Source: Sapria himalayana
Lineage: Eukaryota; Streptophyta; Magnoliopsida; Malpighiales; Rafflesiaceae
Direction: 5' to 3'
Assembly: GCA_029783825.1 (NCBI GenBank)
Contig: JAREIK010017820.1
Location: 1,582,501 to 1,646,500, forward strand
DNA: 64,000 nt
Below the pieces are notes generated by a model. The model worked only from the letters and a program-made list of their open reading frames with translations. It made no database searches and was not told the origin of the DNA. Positions 22,597 to 33,800 of the stretch are shown here, piece after piece; position 1 is the stretch's first letter; every line of letters begins with the position of its first letter. The translations under genes and the position numbers were made by a program.

Positions 22597-23797
22597 GGGA
22601 GAATTATATTTTGTGGTGTTTCCATATAAATTTTTAAGATATAAAAACTAAAATTTTGATATTTTTAAAAAAGTCACAAAACTAAAAATAAATTAAAAAT
22701 AAATGCACACAATTTCATAAGTCCTAAACTACTCACGCCCACGCTTTCGCCCCTTGCCCATCGAGCTCAAGGAACTCGACTTTGATCTCTGTCGAGTTCC
22801 TGGAGTTCGATAGATCTCTACGCCGAGTTCCTTGAGCTCAAAGTAGCTCACCGCTGAGCTAATTGAGCTCGACCGAGAGCACCATCGAGCTCGTAGTCGA
22901 GCTCGATGGTGCTCTCGGTCGAGCTCTTGGAGCTTGAAGGAGCTCTACGCCGAGCTCCTGGAGCTCGTCCAGGAGCTCCATCTAGCTCGTCAACGAGTTC
23001 AATGTTGCTCTAGATCGAGCTCCAACGAGCTAATCATCGGGCTCCAGGGGCTCGTCCAAAAGCTCCATCTAGCTCGTCATCGAGCTCGATGTTGCTCTCT
23101 ATCGAGCTCCATCGAGCTCCATCGAGCTTGTCGGCGAGCTCCAGGGGCTCGACATTGATCTTAGTCGAGCTCCTGGAGCTCGAAGAAGCTCGGCACCTAG
23201 CACATGGAGCTCGAAGAAGCTCGGCACCTAGCTCATGGAGCTCAACCGAGAGCTCCATCTAGCTCGTCTTCGAGCTCCAGGAGCTTGATGTTGCTCTAGC
23301 TCGAGCTCGAAGGAGCTCGACGCCGAGCGCCTGGAGCTCTACTGAGAGCTCCATCGAACTCATCTTCGAGCTACAAGAGCTTGACGATGCACTCGGTCGA
23401 GCTCCTGGAGCTCGACACAGAACTCGTAGAAGTTCGATCAAGAGCTCCATCGAGCTCGTCGTTCGAGCTCTAGGGGTTTGACGGAACTCTCGGTCGAGCT
23501 CCAGGAGCTCGATTGAGTATGACACCAAGCTCATGAAGTTCGAAAGAACTCTCGGTCGAGCTCGAGGAGCATGACCATGAGCTCTAGGAGATCTATGGAG
23601 CTCGTGGTCGAGCTTCATCGGGCTCGATCGGAGATGACGAGAGCCAATAGGAGAGGGCGAGGATAGTTTAGTATAAACATAATAGAGTATAATAAATTTA
23701 AATATTTTAAGATTTTGGTGAATTTTTTTGAAACTTTAAATTATTAATTTCAAATTATTTAATTTTTATTGGTAGCACCACAAAACATAATTCCCAC
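22597..23797. mobile_element. GAGCTC-rich MULE-like element, copy 2, complete
   Basis: The terminal inverted repeats are GGGAGAATTATATTTTGTGGTG on the left and, inverted, GTGGGAATTATGTTTTGTGGTG on the right. They are flanked by a 9-bp duplication with one mismatch (AAATTATTT at 22588-22596, TAATTATTT at 23798-23806). Nine bases is the Mutator-superfamily size. The duplicated locus upstream of gene 3 has the uninterrupted site, AAATTATTT once at 51459-51467, followed by CCCACTTTCTGGGG that matches GCTACTTTCCTGTG here. The interior (22755-23630) is a dense run of GAGCTC palindromes and TCGAGCTCC-like units, with no transposase. The size is 1201 bp. Confidence 0.85.
22865..22926. repeat. Perfect 28-nt inverted repeat with 6-nt loop
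   Basis: The arms GAGCTCGACCGAGAGCACCA... and ...TGGTGCTCTCGGTCGAGCTC are exact reverse complements over 28 bases around the spacer GTAGTC. It lies inside MULE-like copy 2 and would form a strong hairpin in DNA or RNA. Each arm itself starts and ends with the palindrome GAGCTC. Confidence 0.95.
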
Positions 23798-23854
23798 TAA
23801 TTATTTGCTACTTTCCTGTGAAATGCTCATGACACGCTATCATTGTCCATTATC

Positions 23855-25460
23855 AGAGCAACTCCAACGAGAGTTGCTATACGGGGTGTCATCCCCGTAA
23901 CTACCAAAATTATACCTAAAATATTATTTTTCTTACCTCCAACGGGGATGGAATCGAGGTTGCCAAAATAGCATCCGTGAAATTGTGGTGCTATAAATGA
24001 CAACCTTGCAGAGAGAAAATAAAATATGCAAAATAGCGGTTAGTTTATTGTACATACTAACGTATCTATCTAACGAATATATTTTAATTTATTTTATAAA
24101 ATTGAATGGAATGCTACTGGACACTTCAATTCCATCCGCTTTGTTTTTTTTTTTTGAATGCTCTACTACACAGCTTCCTTCCTGTACTCAAAAAAAAAAT
24201 CTAAAAAAATTATTTCTTGTCTTCAATCTTTGCATTCAATTCTTGCATTCCTTCCATTAATCTGTCGGAAGAGAAATAATTCCAAAAAAAAAAAGTTTTG
24301 CCTTGTCTTTTATTTTATATTTTGATTTTATACTTTCTGTAGATAATTTTCTAATTTTTTAAATTGTTTATAATTTTAATTTTTAATAGAAACAATTGAA
24401 TGTTTTATAAATTGCTCATTATATAAATTGATTAGAATATTTTTTTTTGTAGATGAATTTACAATATCATGGTTCGTTAACTGATTTGCTAATGAACGAG
24501 ACCGATTTATATGAAGATATTATTCAGAGCAATAAAGTAGATTTGGCACCAATACAAAATAAAATCCTCCTAAATGTGAGAAAGTCGCAAAGAACAAAGA
24601 ATTTCTCTATAGAAGTAGATAAATTAATTATGTCTGTATGGCTTAATACGAGCAAAGATTCAATTACCGGGAATCAACAACAAAGTGGTGCATTCTGACA
24701 AAGAATATCACAATACTTAATGGAAGTAATAACGAAAGGCATTCCCAACCTTCTATTAAAAGTCGTTGGACTGATATAAATGCAAAATGCAGTAAATTTA
24801 TTAGGTTTCATAGTCAAATAGAAAAACTATGACAAAGTGAACATACCGAATAAAATAATGTAAGATTTATATTTTTAATTTAGAAGCAAGATTTGATATC
24901 TTAATAATTTATTGAATTATTTCAAATGATTTTAGGTTGATGAAGTGAAAGAAATGTTTGCTAAGATAATTGGAAAACCATTTCAAAACGAGCATTGTTG
25001 GAATATATTGAAAATAGAGCAAAAATGGAATGATAATTTTATCAGCAATAAGAGAGCAAAAACTCATTCAACTAGTAGTCATGCCGAATCAACTAATGTT
25101 GAATCCAGCTATTCAACTCCATATTTAGGGGATAGTACTGAACAATCATTCTCTCTCAACCTCAATAGGTCATTGCGCAAAAAAACTTTGAAGAAAAAAC
25201 TTAAAAACAAAGATAAACAAAGTGATGATGAAAGGTCACTAGATTGTCATCACTAGGATGAAAGAATAGAAATAGAACGACAAAAAATAAAACGATATGA
25301 AAAGATAATGCACAACAAACGATAGTATTGGAGCAACATCGTAAATAATTAAAAATTAAATAAAAACACGTGCAAGAAATTCAAATAGAAAATAAGATGA
25401 AAATTATGAAAACTGATACTAATAGCATGTACCAGATTTATGTACCATATTAGAATAAAT
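23855..25460 (+). mobile_element. PIF/Harbinger remnant upstream of subtilase gene 2
   Basis: The left edge CAGAGCAACTCCAACGAGAGTTGC is of the CTCCAAC type seen at Harbinger/Tourist ends. The flanking DNA before it (ATGACACGCTATCATTGTCC...TATCAGAG) matches 51510-51546 of the gene 3 locus, where the element is absent. It contains a broken ORF1 (24453-25256). No ORF2 (DDE transposase) is visible and no matching right terminus was found; homology with the gene 3 locus resumes near 25640, so the right edge lies between 25460 and 25640. Confidence 0.6.
24453..25256 (+). pseudogene. Harbinger ORF1-type protein (MYB/SANT-like, NAM-associated family), broken
   Basis: Exon-like piece 24453-24698 encodes RTKNFSIEVDKLIMSVWLNT ... 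SITGNQQQSGAF, matching the NFTxEEDxLLxxAWLNTSxDxxxGxxQ start of the plant trihelix/SANT-like ORF1 family. A TGA replaces the Trp that should follow. The frame goes on (ISQYLM ... SRWTDINAKCSKF) to about 24859. A GT...AG intron of 76 bases at 24860-24935 would join it to 24945-25256, which carries VKEMFAKIIGKPFQNEHCWNIL and then a basic KKTLKKKLKNK tail. The family acts with the Harbinger transposase; some hosts carry domesticated relatives. With its internal stop this copy is a pseudogene. Confidence 0.7.
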
Positions 25461-25639
25461 TGAAGATGAAAGTTATGAAAAAAGAGAGTTTTATTTTTTT
25501 GTCGTTATTTAATATGTTTTAAATTGAAATTTAAAAGATTAATCTAAAATAAAAATATATTAAACTATTAAATTTACATATCATTATGGCACCTACCTGA
25601 GCAAAAAAAAAAATTTGATCTGACAAAATACTATTCAAA

Positions 25640-25872
25640 GTGCCAATGTTACTTTTCTTGGGGAGCGCTAAATTTCTAGAAGACCAAGCCCAAGTCGACG
25701 ACAATGGTTTCATTCACATCAGGGATGCATACTATATAATCTGAGAAAGACGATATTTTTCTCACAATTCATTTTCGCGTCGGCATTGCCCAAATTGTCG
25801 ATTGTAACAGTACATTATCTGACGCAATCTCTTCAACCTGTCTGTTATTCTAGTCCAGCTTAAGTTCAATCA
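25640..25872 (+). promoter_or_regulatory. Promoter and leader of subtilase gene 2
   Basis: From about 25640 the sequence is homologous to 51557-51783 before gene 3: GGGGAGC, CAAGCCCAAG, GACAATGGTTTC, CATCAGGGATGCATACTATA. The TATA box TATATAA is at 25733-25739. The leader has GACGCAATCT at 25821-25830 and no ATG before the start codon. The region further upstream is interrupted by the Harbinger remnant and MULE-like copy 2. Confidence 0.7.
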
Positions 25873-28161
25873 ATGGCAATCTCTCTGTGCTTACTAATTT
25901 TTTTCTTCTCCTTCACATCTCAACAGCTCCCAACCCTGGCTGCTCGCAAGATTTATAACATCCGTGTTATTCCTCAGGCCAAGCCTGCTATTTATCCTAA
26001 CCACTTTAACTGGTATTCCACTGGGCTCACTCAGCCCGGTGAAATTAGACAAATGTACGAGCAAGTCTATCATGGCTTCTCCGCCTCTCTTTCACCTGAA
26101 CGAGCGGAGGAGCTCACTGCGCATGCTGCTGTTCTCCAAGTTTCCGAGGATATCGTTTATCAACTGCACACCACTCGGTCCCCGGAATTCATTGGACTAA
26201 GCAATAATAATGTGTTTTGGCCCAACACAACCTATGGATCTGGGATGATCATAGGTATCCTGGATACTGGAATATGGCCTGAGCATGCCAGTTTTAACTG
26301 TGAGACTCCTAGACGTGTTCCTCCCAAGTGGAAAGGTGAGTGTCAAACTGGAGAGCAGTTCCTTCAATCTCTTTGTAACAACAAGTTGATTGGGGCTCGG
26401 TATTTTGCCAATGGGTATCGTGCATTTTTACGTAAGAATGAATCTACCAAGACATTGGAGTATAACTCATCGAGAGATGCTCAAGGCCACGGAACGCACA
26501 CAGCATCGACTGCTGCCGGTTGTTTCGCAAAGGGCGCCAGCTTGAGTGGTTATGCGGCTGGAGAAGCTAAGGGAGTTGCTCCAAATGCACACTTAGCTGT
26601 TTATAAGGTTTGTTGGGCCATCGTAGGTTGCCTCTCTTCCGATATTCTGGCTGCTTTAGAAAGTGCAGTCAACGATGGTGTTCATGTGATTTCGATGTCT
26701 CTTGGACCTTCCGGTCCTGTTCAACCTTCTTTAGATATAAATGCAATTGCATCATTCGCTGCGATTTCCAAGGGAATTTCCGTGGTGTTGTCGGCGGGTA
26801 ATGATGGCCCTGATTCGTTTTCTGTGTCTAATGGCGCCCCTTGGGAATTTGCAGTTGGCTCAGCTTCAATCGACCGAAATTTTCCTGCTGTCGTTATGCT
26901 CGGCAACCGGACGAATCTAACAGGGATTTCCTTGAATTCTGACTCCATGTTTAATAATCACGTGTATCGCCTTGTTTATCCCGTCACCCGTAATTCTTCT
27001 TCTGGTTCCTCTAAATGCTTGGATGGTCATCTGGATGCTGATGTGGTCCGAGATAATGTTGTTGTTTGTGTTCGAGGTGGTGGCCCGCGAGTAGAAAAGG
27101 GGTTCGCTGTTGAAAAACAAGGTGGGCGGGGAATGATACTCATCAATTCTGAGCTTCAAGGAGAAGAACTAGTTGCAGATGATCATGTTCTCCCTGCTAT
27201 TGCTCTCGGATTCCGTGCAGGGCAAATTCTCTTGGATTATGTTAATTCGAACGTAAAAGCTAATGTATCTATGCGATTTTTGGGCACTGCGATGAACGTC
27301 AAACCAGCCCCTGTCGTTTCATCATTTTCATCAAGAGGACCATTTTTATATAGTCCCCAGATTCTCAAGCCAGATATTGTCGCTCCCGGCCTCAACATCC
27401 TCTCCGCTTGGCCGCCTGTCGTTTCATTAACCGAATTAGACATTGATAATCGCCGATCTTCATTTAACATCATATCCGGAACCTCAATGTCTTGCCCCCA
27501 CGTAAGTGGTGCCGTTGCCTTACTTATGTCCGCAAGGCCAGGGTGGAGTCCTGCTGCAATACGATCTGCCATGATGACGACGGCGAATGTGCATGATAAC
27601 GAGGGAAATTTGGTCGTCGACTCTTTCCATGGTGACGAAGCTTCGCCGTTCGCTCTTGGTTCTGGAAATATCAATCTTATGGAGGCAAATGATCCCGGCC
27701 TCCTCTATGACATAGCCTCGAATGATTACGTCCTCTTGTATTGTTCGCTATATAACCAATCGGTGGTTCGCCAGGTCTTCGGTGGACATGCTAATTGTTC
27801 GGCGAAGATGTCGCCGGAGAATCTGAATTATCCCGCTTTCTCAGCCGTTTTCTCGCCTTTCAACGGCACAAGTGGAACAGTCAAGAAAGAATTTGTTCGA
27901 ACAGTCACCAATGTTGGTGCCGCAGACGCGGTTTACAATGTGAAGATCGTGTTTCCCGTGGGAGTGTCAGTCAGAGTGAATCCTCCATTGCTGGTCTTCA
28001 ACAATACCACGACGAGAAAGACGTTCGTCGTGACCATCGAATTGAATACCACCCTTCTGCACGACCTGGATTCTTCCTCCAAAATCATCCACGGTTCGCT
28101 CGCTTGGTTTAATTCCCTGCACACCGTCCGTAGTCCCATTGTCGTCTTCTCCATGTCCTAA
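25873..28161 (+). CDS. Subtilisin-like serine protease (subtilase gene 2)
   Basis: Intronless 762-residue plant subtilase, expected in the apoplast. The signal peptide covers about residues 1-23. The I9 prodomain runs from about 28 to 100 and ends at HTTRSPEF. Catalytic residues are Asp131 (ILDTGIWPE), His206 (GHGTHTAS), oxyanion Asn310 (SAGNDGP) and Ser538 (SGTSMSCPH). A PA-like insert lies at about 350-460 (VVVCVRGGG, then LPAIALGFRAGQ). The Fn3-like C-terminal region carries RTVTNVG. Several NxT/S sites suit a secreted glycoprotein. The start has an in-frame hydrophobic leader and a clean upstream region. It is the closest relative of gene 3: nearly identical over about residues 70-250 but strongly diverged over 250-420. 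It heads duplicated unit A, followed by the satellite and a LINE. Nothing suggests inactivation. Confidence 0.96.
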   Translation: MAISLCLLIFFFSFTSQQLPTLAARKIYNIRVIPQAKPAIYPNHFNWYSTGLTQPGEIRQMYEQVYHGFSASLSPERAEELTAHAAVLQVSEDIVYQLHTTRSPEFIGLSNNNVFWPNTTYGSGMIIGILDTGIWPEHASFNCETPRRVPPKWKGECQTGEQFLQSLCNNKLIGARYFANGYRAFLRKNESTKTLEYNSSRDAQGHGTHTASTAAGCFAKGASLSGYAAGEAKGVAPNAHLAVYKVCWAIVGCLSSDILAALESAVNDGVHVISMSLGPSGPVQPSLDINAIASFAAISKGISVVLSAGNDGPDSFSVSNGAPWEFAVGSASIDRNFPAVVMLGNRTNLTGISLNSDSMFNNHVYRLVYPVTRNSSSGSSKCLDGHLDADVVRDNVVVCVRGGGPRVEKGFAVEKQGGRGMILINSELQGEELVADDHVLPAIALGFRAGQILLDYVNSNVKANVSMRFLGTAMNVKPAPVVSSFSSRGPFLYSPQILKPDIVAPGLNILSAWPPVVSLTELDIDNRRSSFNIISGTSMSCPHVSGAVALLMSARPGWSPAAIRSAMMTTANVHDNEGNLVVDSFHGDEASPFALGSGNINLMEANDPGLLYDIASNDYVLLYCSLYNQSVVRQVFGGHANCSAKMSPENLNYPAFSAVFSPFNGTSGTVKKEFVRTVTNVGAADAVYNVKIVFPVGVSVRVNPPLLVFNNTTTRKTFVVTIELNTTLLHDLDSSSKIIHGSLAWFNSLHTVRSPIVVFSMS

Positions 28162-28397
28162 AAGGGCTTGTTTTTTCGTGTTCATCGTGAATAAGTCTGG
28201 CTTTGGTTTTTTATTTTTTAATGTCTAACTCTGTTATTGATTTGATTCATAGAATGTCTACAAATTTTTCATCGTGAATAACTCTCTTTATGCGCACCCA
28301 TCTATTCTGTTTCTCTCACTGTTTTCCCTACATAACCACTAAATGTCTAAACACTTAAATTACTAAATTTCTAACCCCCAAAACTTATTAATACTTA
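28162..28397. other. 3' flank of gene 2, shared with gene 3
   Basis: The sequence from the stop codon (TAAAAGGGC...) through the TTTTTAATGTCTAACTCTG block matches 54067-54260 after gene 3 closely, so this is conserved 3' untranslated region. The satellite begins about 28330. Confidence 0.7.
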
Positions 28398-29255
28398 TAT
28401 CATCTCCAACAATGATCTCTATTTTAGCTACGAAAAAAATATTAAAATATTATATTATCTATTTTAGATATTTAATTTTTAAAGTTAACTCCAACAATGC
28501 CATCTATTTTAGTTATCACCTCATCAAACTATACCTAACTTTTAAAGTAAGTTATTTTGTAACTAATATTTAAAAATTCATTTCATCACCAAAATAAAGA
28601 AACATGTTTAAAGAAATACAACTATTTAATCATATTAATCAAAATAATTATAGAAATGAAAGAATGAAATAAAATACTTAATCTCACTCACTTGTACACA
28701 CATACACAATCACACACAAGCACACATACAAACACACACAAAAACGCACCAAAAAAAACATAGACACAACACACACACATTGATGATATATACTTAAATT
28801 TAACTAGATGAAAATTCGAAATAAATCAAAAATAAAACTTTATAATTAAGAAAAATGAGATGTATTTTAAAAACAAAACTTTATACTTAAGTTTTAAAAT
28901 AATTTTATGTTGCACACTATAACACAAATCGTGCAGCGAAAACCACATTTTGCTGCACACAATCATGTATTCTTTAAATTTTTTTTTTCTTTGCTCATTA
29001 TCTTTTTTCGTTGCTCGTTAATATCGATTGATGTGTTAAAAATATGAAGATTACCTGAATTTTGGTTTCTGTTCAAAACATAATCTCCTCGATTAATGCG
29101 TCTGGTGAGGAATGAAGACTCGCTATTTCTAGCGAGTGATTTGGACAATATTTATGAGAGCGAGACGGATGTCGAGGCTGTTGGAGATCGTTTTTGGAGA
29201 AATCATCGCTAAATTAGCTAAACGGAGGCGTTTAGCGAGCCTCTTGGAGATGCTC
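28398..29255. mobile_element. Tourist/Harbinger-like MITE in the satellite of unit A
   Basis: The ends TATCATCTCCAAC and, inverted, GAGCATCTCCAAG are the CTCCAAC-type termini of Tourist elements. They are flanked by the 3-bp duplication TTA (28395-28397 and 29256-29258). The uninterrupted site survives in unit B, AATACTTAAACCATTAAACC at 54398-54417. Inside are a second copy of the CTCCAACAATG...ATCTATTTTAG motif at about 28490 and a CA-rich microsatellite at about 28690-28790. The size is 858 bp; no transposase. Confidence 0.85.
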
Positions 29256-29879
29256 TTAAACCATTAAACCAGTATATCCTAAATAATAAATTATAAATCT
29301 CATTTTTATATATATTCATTGTAATTTTTAATATTCATTTTAATTATTTATAAGTTTATTTTTATAGAAATATTATTTACAAAATAAATTATAAGAGAGA
29401 AAAAAAATTTAAATAATTTATTTTTCATCAAAAAAATATATAAGCTTATAAAAAGAAACAAAAATTTAAAAATATAAAATTATTATTTAGTAATATACCG
29501 TACTTTGATTTTGAATTATTTTAGGTTTTACAAATATATTTTATCTAATATATATCTTATTAATAATAGTTTACTAATTTATTTTATGATCATTATTAAA
29601 ATAGCTATCAATAAATTTATTTATATTGAATTTACATGATCTATAATGTATTCACATTTCTAAATAATTTAAAAATTATTATATTTTCAAAGGTTATAAC
29701 ATTCAAAAATGAGATAAAATCATAAAAAAAAAATTTTTATATTTCATTGTTTAAATAAATTTATAAACTACTTAATGCCTAAACACTTAAATCACTAAAA
29801 TCCTAAACCCAAAAACCCCTAAATACTTAAACCTTTAAGCCGATATACCCCAAAACTCATATTCCCCTAAATAATAAAT

Positions 29880-29901
29880 CCCTAAACCCTAAACCCTAAA
29901 T
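29880..29901. repeat. Telomere-like CCCTAAA run
   Basis: CCCTAAACCCTAAACCCTAAA, three perfect copies of the plant telomere unit, lies inside the satellite. The equivalent place in unit B (about 58084) has a shorter run, CCTAAACCCTAAA. Looser CTAAA/CCTAAA motifs occur in every satellite unit, so this may be a chance amplification rather than a telomere remnant. Confidence 0.8.
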
Positions 29902-32900
29902 CATAAACCTTAAAAACATAATCTTATAAAAAGAAGTAAAATTTAAATATATAAAATTATTATTTAGTAATATATTTTACTTTGATTTTAAATCATTTTA
30001 GGTTTTACAAATATATTTTAATTTATATATATCTTATTAATAATAGTTTATTAATTTATTTTTTCATTATTATTATAATATATATCAATAAATTTATTTT
30101 TTTTGAATTTACATGATATATATATATATTAAGATTATTATAACTAAATATTGTATTCACATATGAAAAAAATTAAAAAATTATTATATTTTCAAATGTT
30201 ATAAATCTTTGAAAATGAGAAAAAATCACAAAAATAAATTTTGTTGTTATTACATTATTTAAATAAAACCTATAAACAACTAAATATCTAAATACTTAAA
30301 TCTGTAAACTTCTAAATACCAAAACTGCTAAATACTTAAACCAATAAACCACTATACCCTAAATAAATAATAAAAAATCAATTGTTTATTTGTATTAAAT
30401 ATAATTTTAATATTCATTTTAATTATTTATTAGTTAATTTTTATAAAAATATTAATTACAAAATAAATTATTAGTGAGTCAAATATAATTTAAATAATTT
30501 ATTTTTCATCAAAAAAAATATAAACTTATAAAAAGAAACAAAAATTTAAAAACAAAAAATTATTATTTAGTAATATATTTTACTTTGATTTTGAATCATT
30601 TTAGGGTTTGCAATTATATTTTAAATTAATATCTATCTTATTAATAATAGTTTATTAATTTATTTTTTGATCATTAATATAATATCTATTAATAAAATTG
30701 TTTATATTACATTTACATGATATATAATTTTTAAGATTATTAAAACTAAATATTGTATTTACATTTGAAAAAAAATTTAAAATTATTATATTTTCAAAGG
30801 TTATAACCTTCAAAAATGAGAAAAGATCACAAAAATAATTTTTTTATTATTTCCTAGTTTAAATAAAACCTATAAACCACTAAATGCCTAAATGCTTAAA
30901 TTACTAAACTCTTAAACAATGAAACCCCTAAATACTTAAACCTTTAAACCGGTGTTCCCTAAATAATAAATCATAATTCTCATTTTTATTTGTATTCATT
31001 ATAATTTTAAATATTTATTTTAATTATTTATTAGTTTATTGTTATAGAAATATTAATTACAAAATCAATTATGAAAGATACAAATATATTTATTATTAAA
31101 TATTATTTAATAATTTAAAATTATAATTTAAAATTATAATTTAAAATTATAATTTAAAATTATTATTTAGTAATAATTTTTACATAGATTTTAAATCATT
31201 TTAGGTTTTAAAAATATATTTTAATAAATATATATCTTTTTAATAATATTTTATTAATTTATTTTTTTATCATTATTATATTATCAATCAAATTTTTTTT
31301 TGTAATTTTATTATTTTAATAAAACCTATAAACCACTAAATGCTGAAATACTTAAATCACTAAACTCCTAAACCCTAAAATCTAAATACATAAACCATTA
31401 AATAGGTATACCCTAAATAATAAAGTTAAATCTCATTTTTATTTGTATTTATTATAAATTAAAAATATTCATTTTAATTATTTATTAGTTTATTTTTATA
31501 GATATATTAATTACAAAATAAATTATGAGTGGGACAAAGATTATTTAAATAATTTATTCTTCATCAAAAAAATATTTAAGCTTATAAAAAGATAAAAAAA
31601 ATTTAAAATTTAAAATTATTATTTAGTAATTTATTTTACTTTGATTTTGAATTATTTTATGATTTGCAAAATTATTTTAATTAATATCTTATTAATAATA
31701 ATATATTAATTTATTTTATGATCATTATTATAATATATAACAAAAAAATTATTTATATGAATTTATATGATATATAATTACTAAGATTATTATAAATAAT
31801 TATTGTATTCACATTTGAAAAAAAAATTATTAAATTTTAAAAGATTATAACCTTTAAAAATGAGAAAAAATCACAAAAACAAATTTTTTATTATTTCCTT
31901 GTTTAAATAAAACCTATAAACCACTAAATGCCTAAATACTTAAATCACTAAACTCCTAAACAACGAAACCCCTAAATACTTAAACTTTTAAACCGGTATA
32001 CCCTAAATAATAAATCATAATTCTCATTTTTATTTGTATTCATTATAATTTTAAATATTTATTTTAATTATTTATTAGTTTATTGTAAAAGAAATATTAA
32101 TTACAAAATAAATTATGAAAGATACAAATATAATTTAAATAATTAATTTTTCATCAAAAATATATACAAGCTTATAAAAAAAAGCAAAATTTTGAAAATT
32201 TAAAATTATTATTTAGTAATAATTTTTACATATATTATAAATCATTTTAGGATTTAAAAATATATTTTAATAAATATCTATCTTATTAATAATATTTTAT
32301 TAATTTATTTATCATTATTATATTATGAATCAAATTTTTTTTTGTAATTTTATTATTTAAATAAAACCTATAAACCACTAAATACTTAAATACATAAATC
32401 ACTAAACTCTTAAACCCTAAAACTTCTAAATACATAAACCATTAAATAGGTATACCCTAAATAATAAATTTAAATCTCATTTTTATTTGTATTTATTATA
32501 AATTAAAATATTCATTTTAATTATTTATTTGTTTATTTTTATAGAAATATTAATTACAAAATAAATTATGAGTGGGACAAAGATATTAATTATTTATTTA
32601 TTTTTATTCTTCATCAAAAAAATATTTAAGTTTATAAAAAGATAAAAAAAATTTAAAATTATTATTTAGTAATTTATCTTACTTTGATTTTGAATTATTT
32701 TATGTTTTGCAAATTTATTTTAATTAATATCTATCTTATTAATAATAATATATTAATTTATTTTATGATCATTATTATAATATATATCAAAAAAATTATT
32801 TATATGAATTTATATGATATATATTTATTAAGATTATTATAAATAATTATTGTATTCGCATTTGAAAAAAATTAAAAAATTATTAAATTTTAAAAGATTA

Positions 32901-33800
32901 TAACCTTCAAAAATGAGAAAAAATCACAAAAATACATTTTTTATTATTTCATTGTTTAAATAAAACCTATAAACTACAAAATGCCTAAACACTTAAATCC
33001 CTAAACTCCTAACCCCCAAAACTCTTAAATAATTAAACCATTAAACCACTATGCCCTAAATAATAAATAATAAAATTAATTTTTATTTGTATTAATTATA
33101 ATTTTAATATTCATTTTAATTATTTATTAGTTAATTTTTATAGAAATATTAATTACAAAATAAATTATGAGTGAGTCAAATATAATTTATATAATTTCTT
33201 TTTCTACAAAAAACTATATAAGCACATAAAAAAACAAAAATTTAAAAACAAAAAATATTTATTTAGTAATATATTTTACTTTAATTTTAAATCATTTTAG
33301 GTTTTGTAATTATATTTTAATTAATAACTATCTAATTAATTATAGTTTATTAATTTATTTTTTGATCATTATTATTATATCAATCAATAAAATTGTTCAT
33401 AATGAATTTACATGATATATAATTACTAAGATTATAAAAACTAAATACTGTATTCATGTTTGAAAAAAAATTAAAAATTATTATATTTTCAAAGGGTATA
33501 ACAGAAAAAATGAAAAAAAATCACGAAAATAAATTTTTTGTTAATTCCTTGTTTAAATAAAATCTATAAACCAAAAAATGCCTAAACGCATAAATCACTA
33601 AACTCTTTAATCGTAAAACCCCTAAATACTTAAACATTTAAATTGGTATACCCTAAATAATAAATAATAAATCTCATTTTTATTTGTATTCATTATACTT
33701 TTAAATATTTATTTTAATTATTTATTAGTTTATTTTTATAGAAATATTAATTACAAAATAAATTATAAAAGAGATAAATATAATTTAAATAATTGCAAAA

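Larger units (their letters stand above)
28330..33800. repeat. AT-rich satellite array, about 600-bp period with 455-bp variants (unit A)
   Basis: The landmark AACCACTAAATGCCTAAA recurs at about 28341, 29765, 30270, 30869, 31325, 31913, 32367, 32967 and 33565. Spacings are about 568 (after removing the MITE), 505, 599, 456, 588, 454, 600 and 598. Short units lack the stretch from ATTTACATGATATATAATT to about CAAAAATGAG. Every unit has clusters of (C)CTAAA and ends with TATACCCTAAATAATAAAT. No coding is present. Confidence 0.9.

Noticed and set aside
22010..23640. GAGCTC density as a cloning or linker artefact (SacI sites)
   Set aside because: Four separate copies with proper termini, two with target-site duplications, and degenerate rather than identical units show natural DNA.
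29880..29901. True interstitial telomere from a chromosome fusion
   Set aside because: Only three perfect CCCTAAA units within a satellite whose every unit has loose CTAAA motifs. Chance or slippage is simpler.
28330..33800. CRISPR-like array
   Set aside because: Units of about 600 bp without short palindromic repeats or unique spacers, in a plant nuclear context: a satellite.
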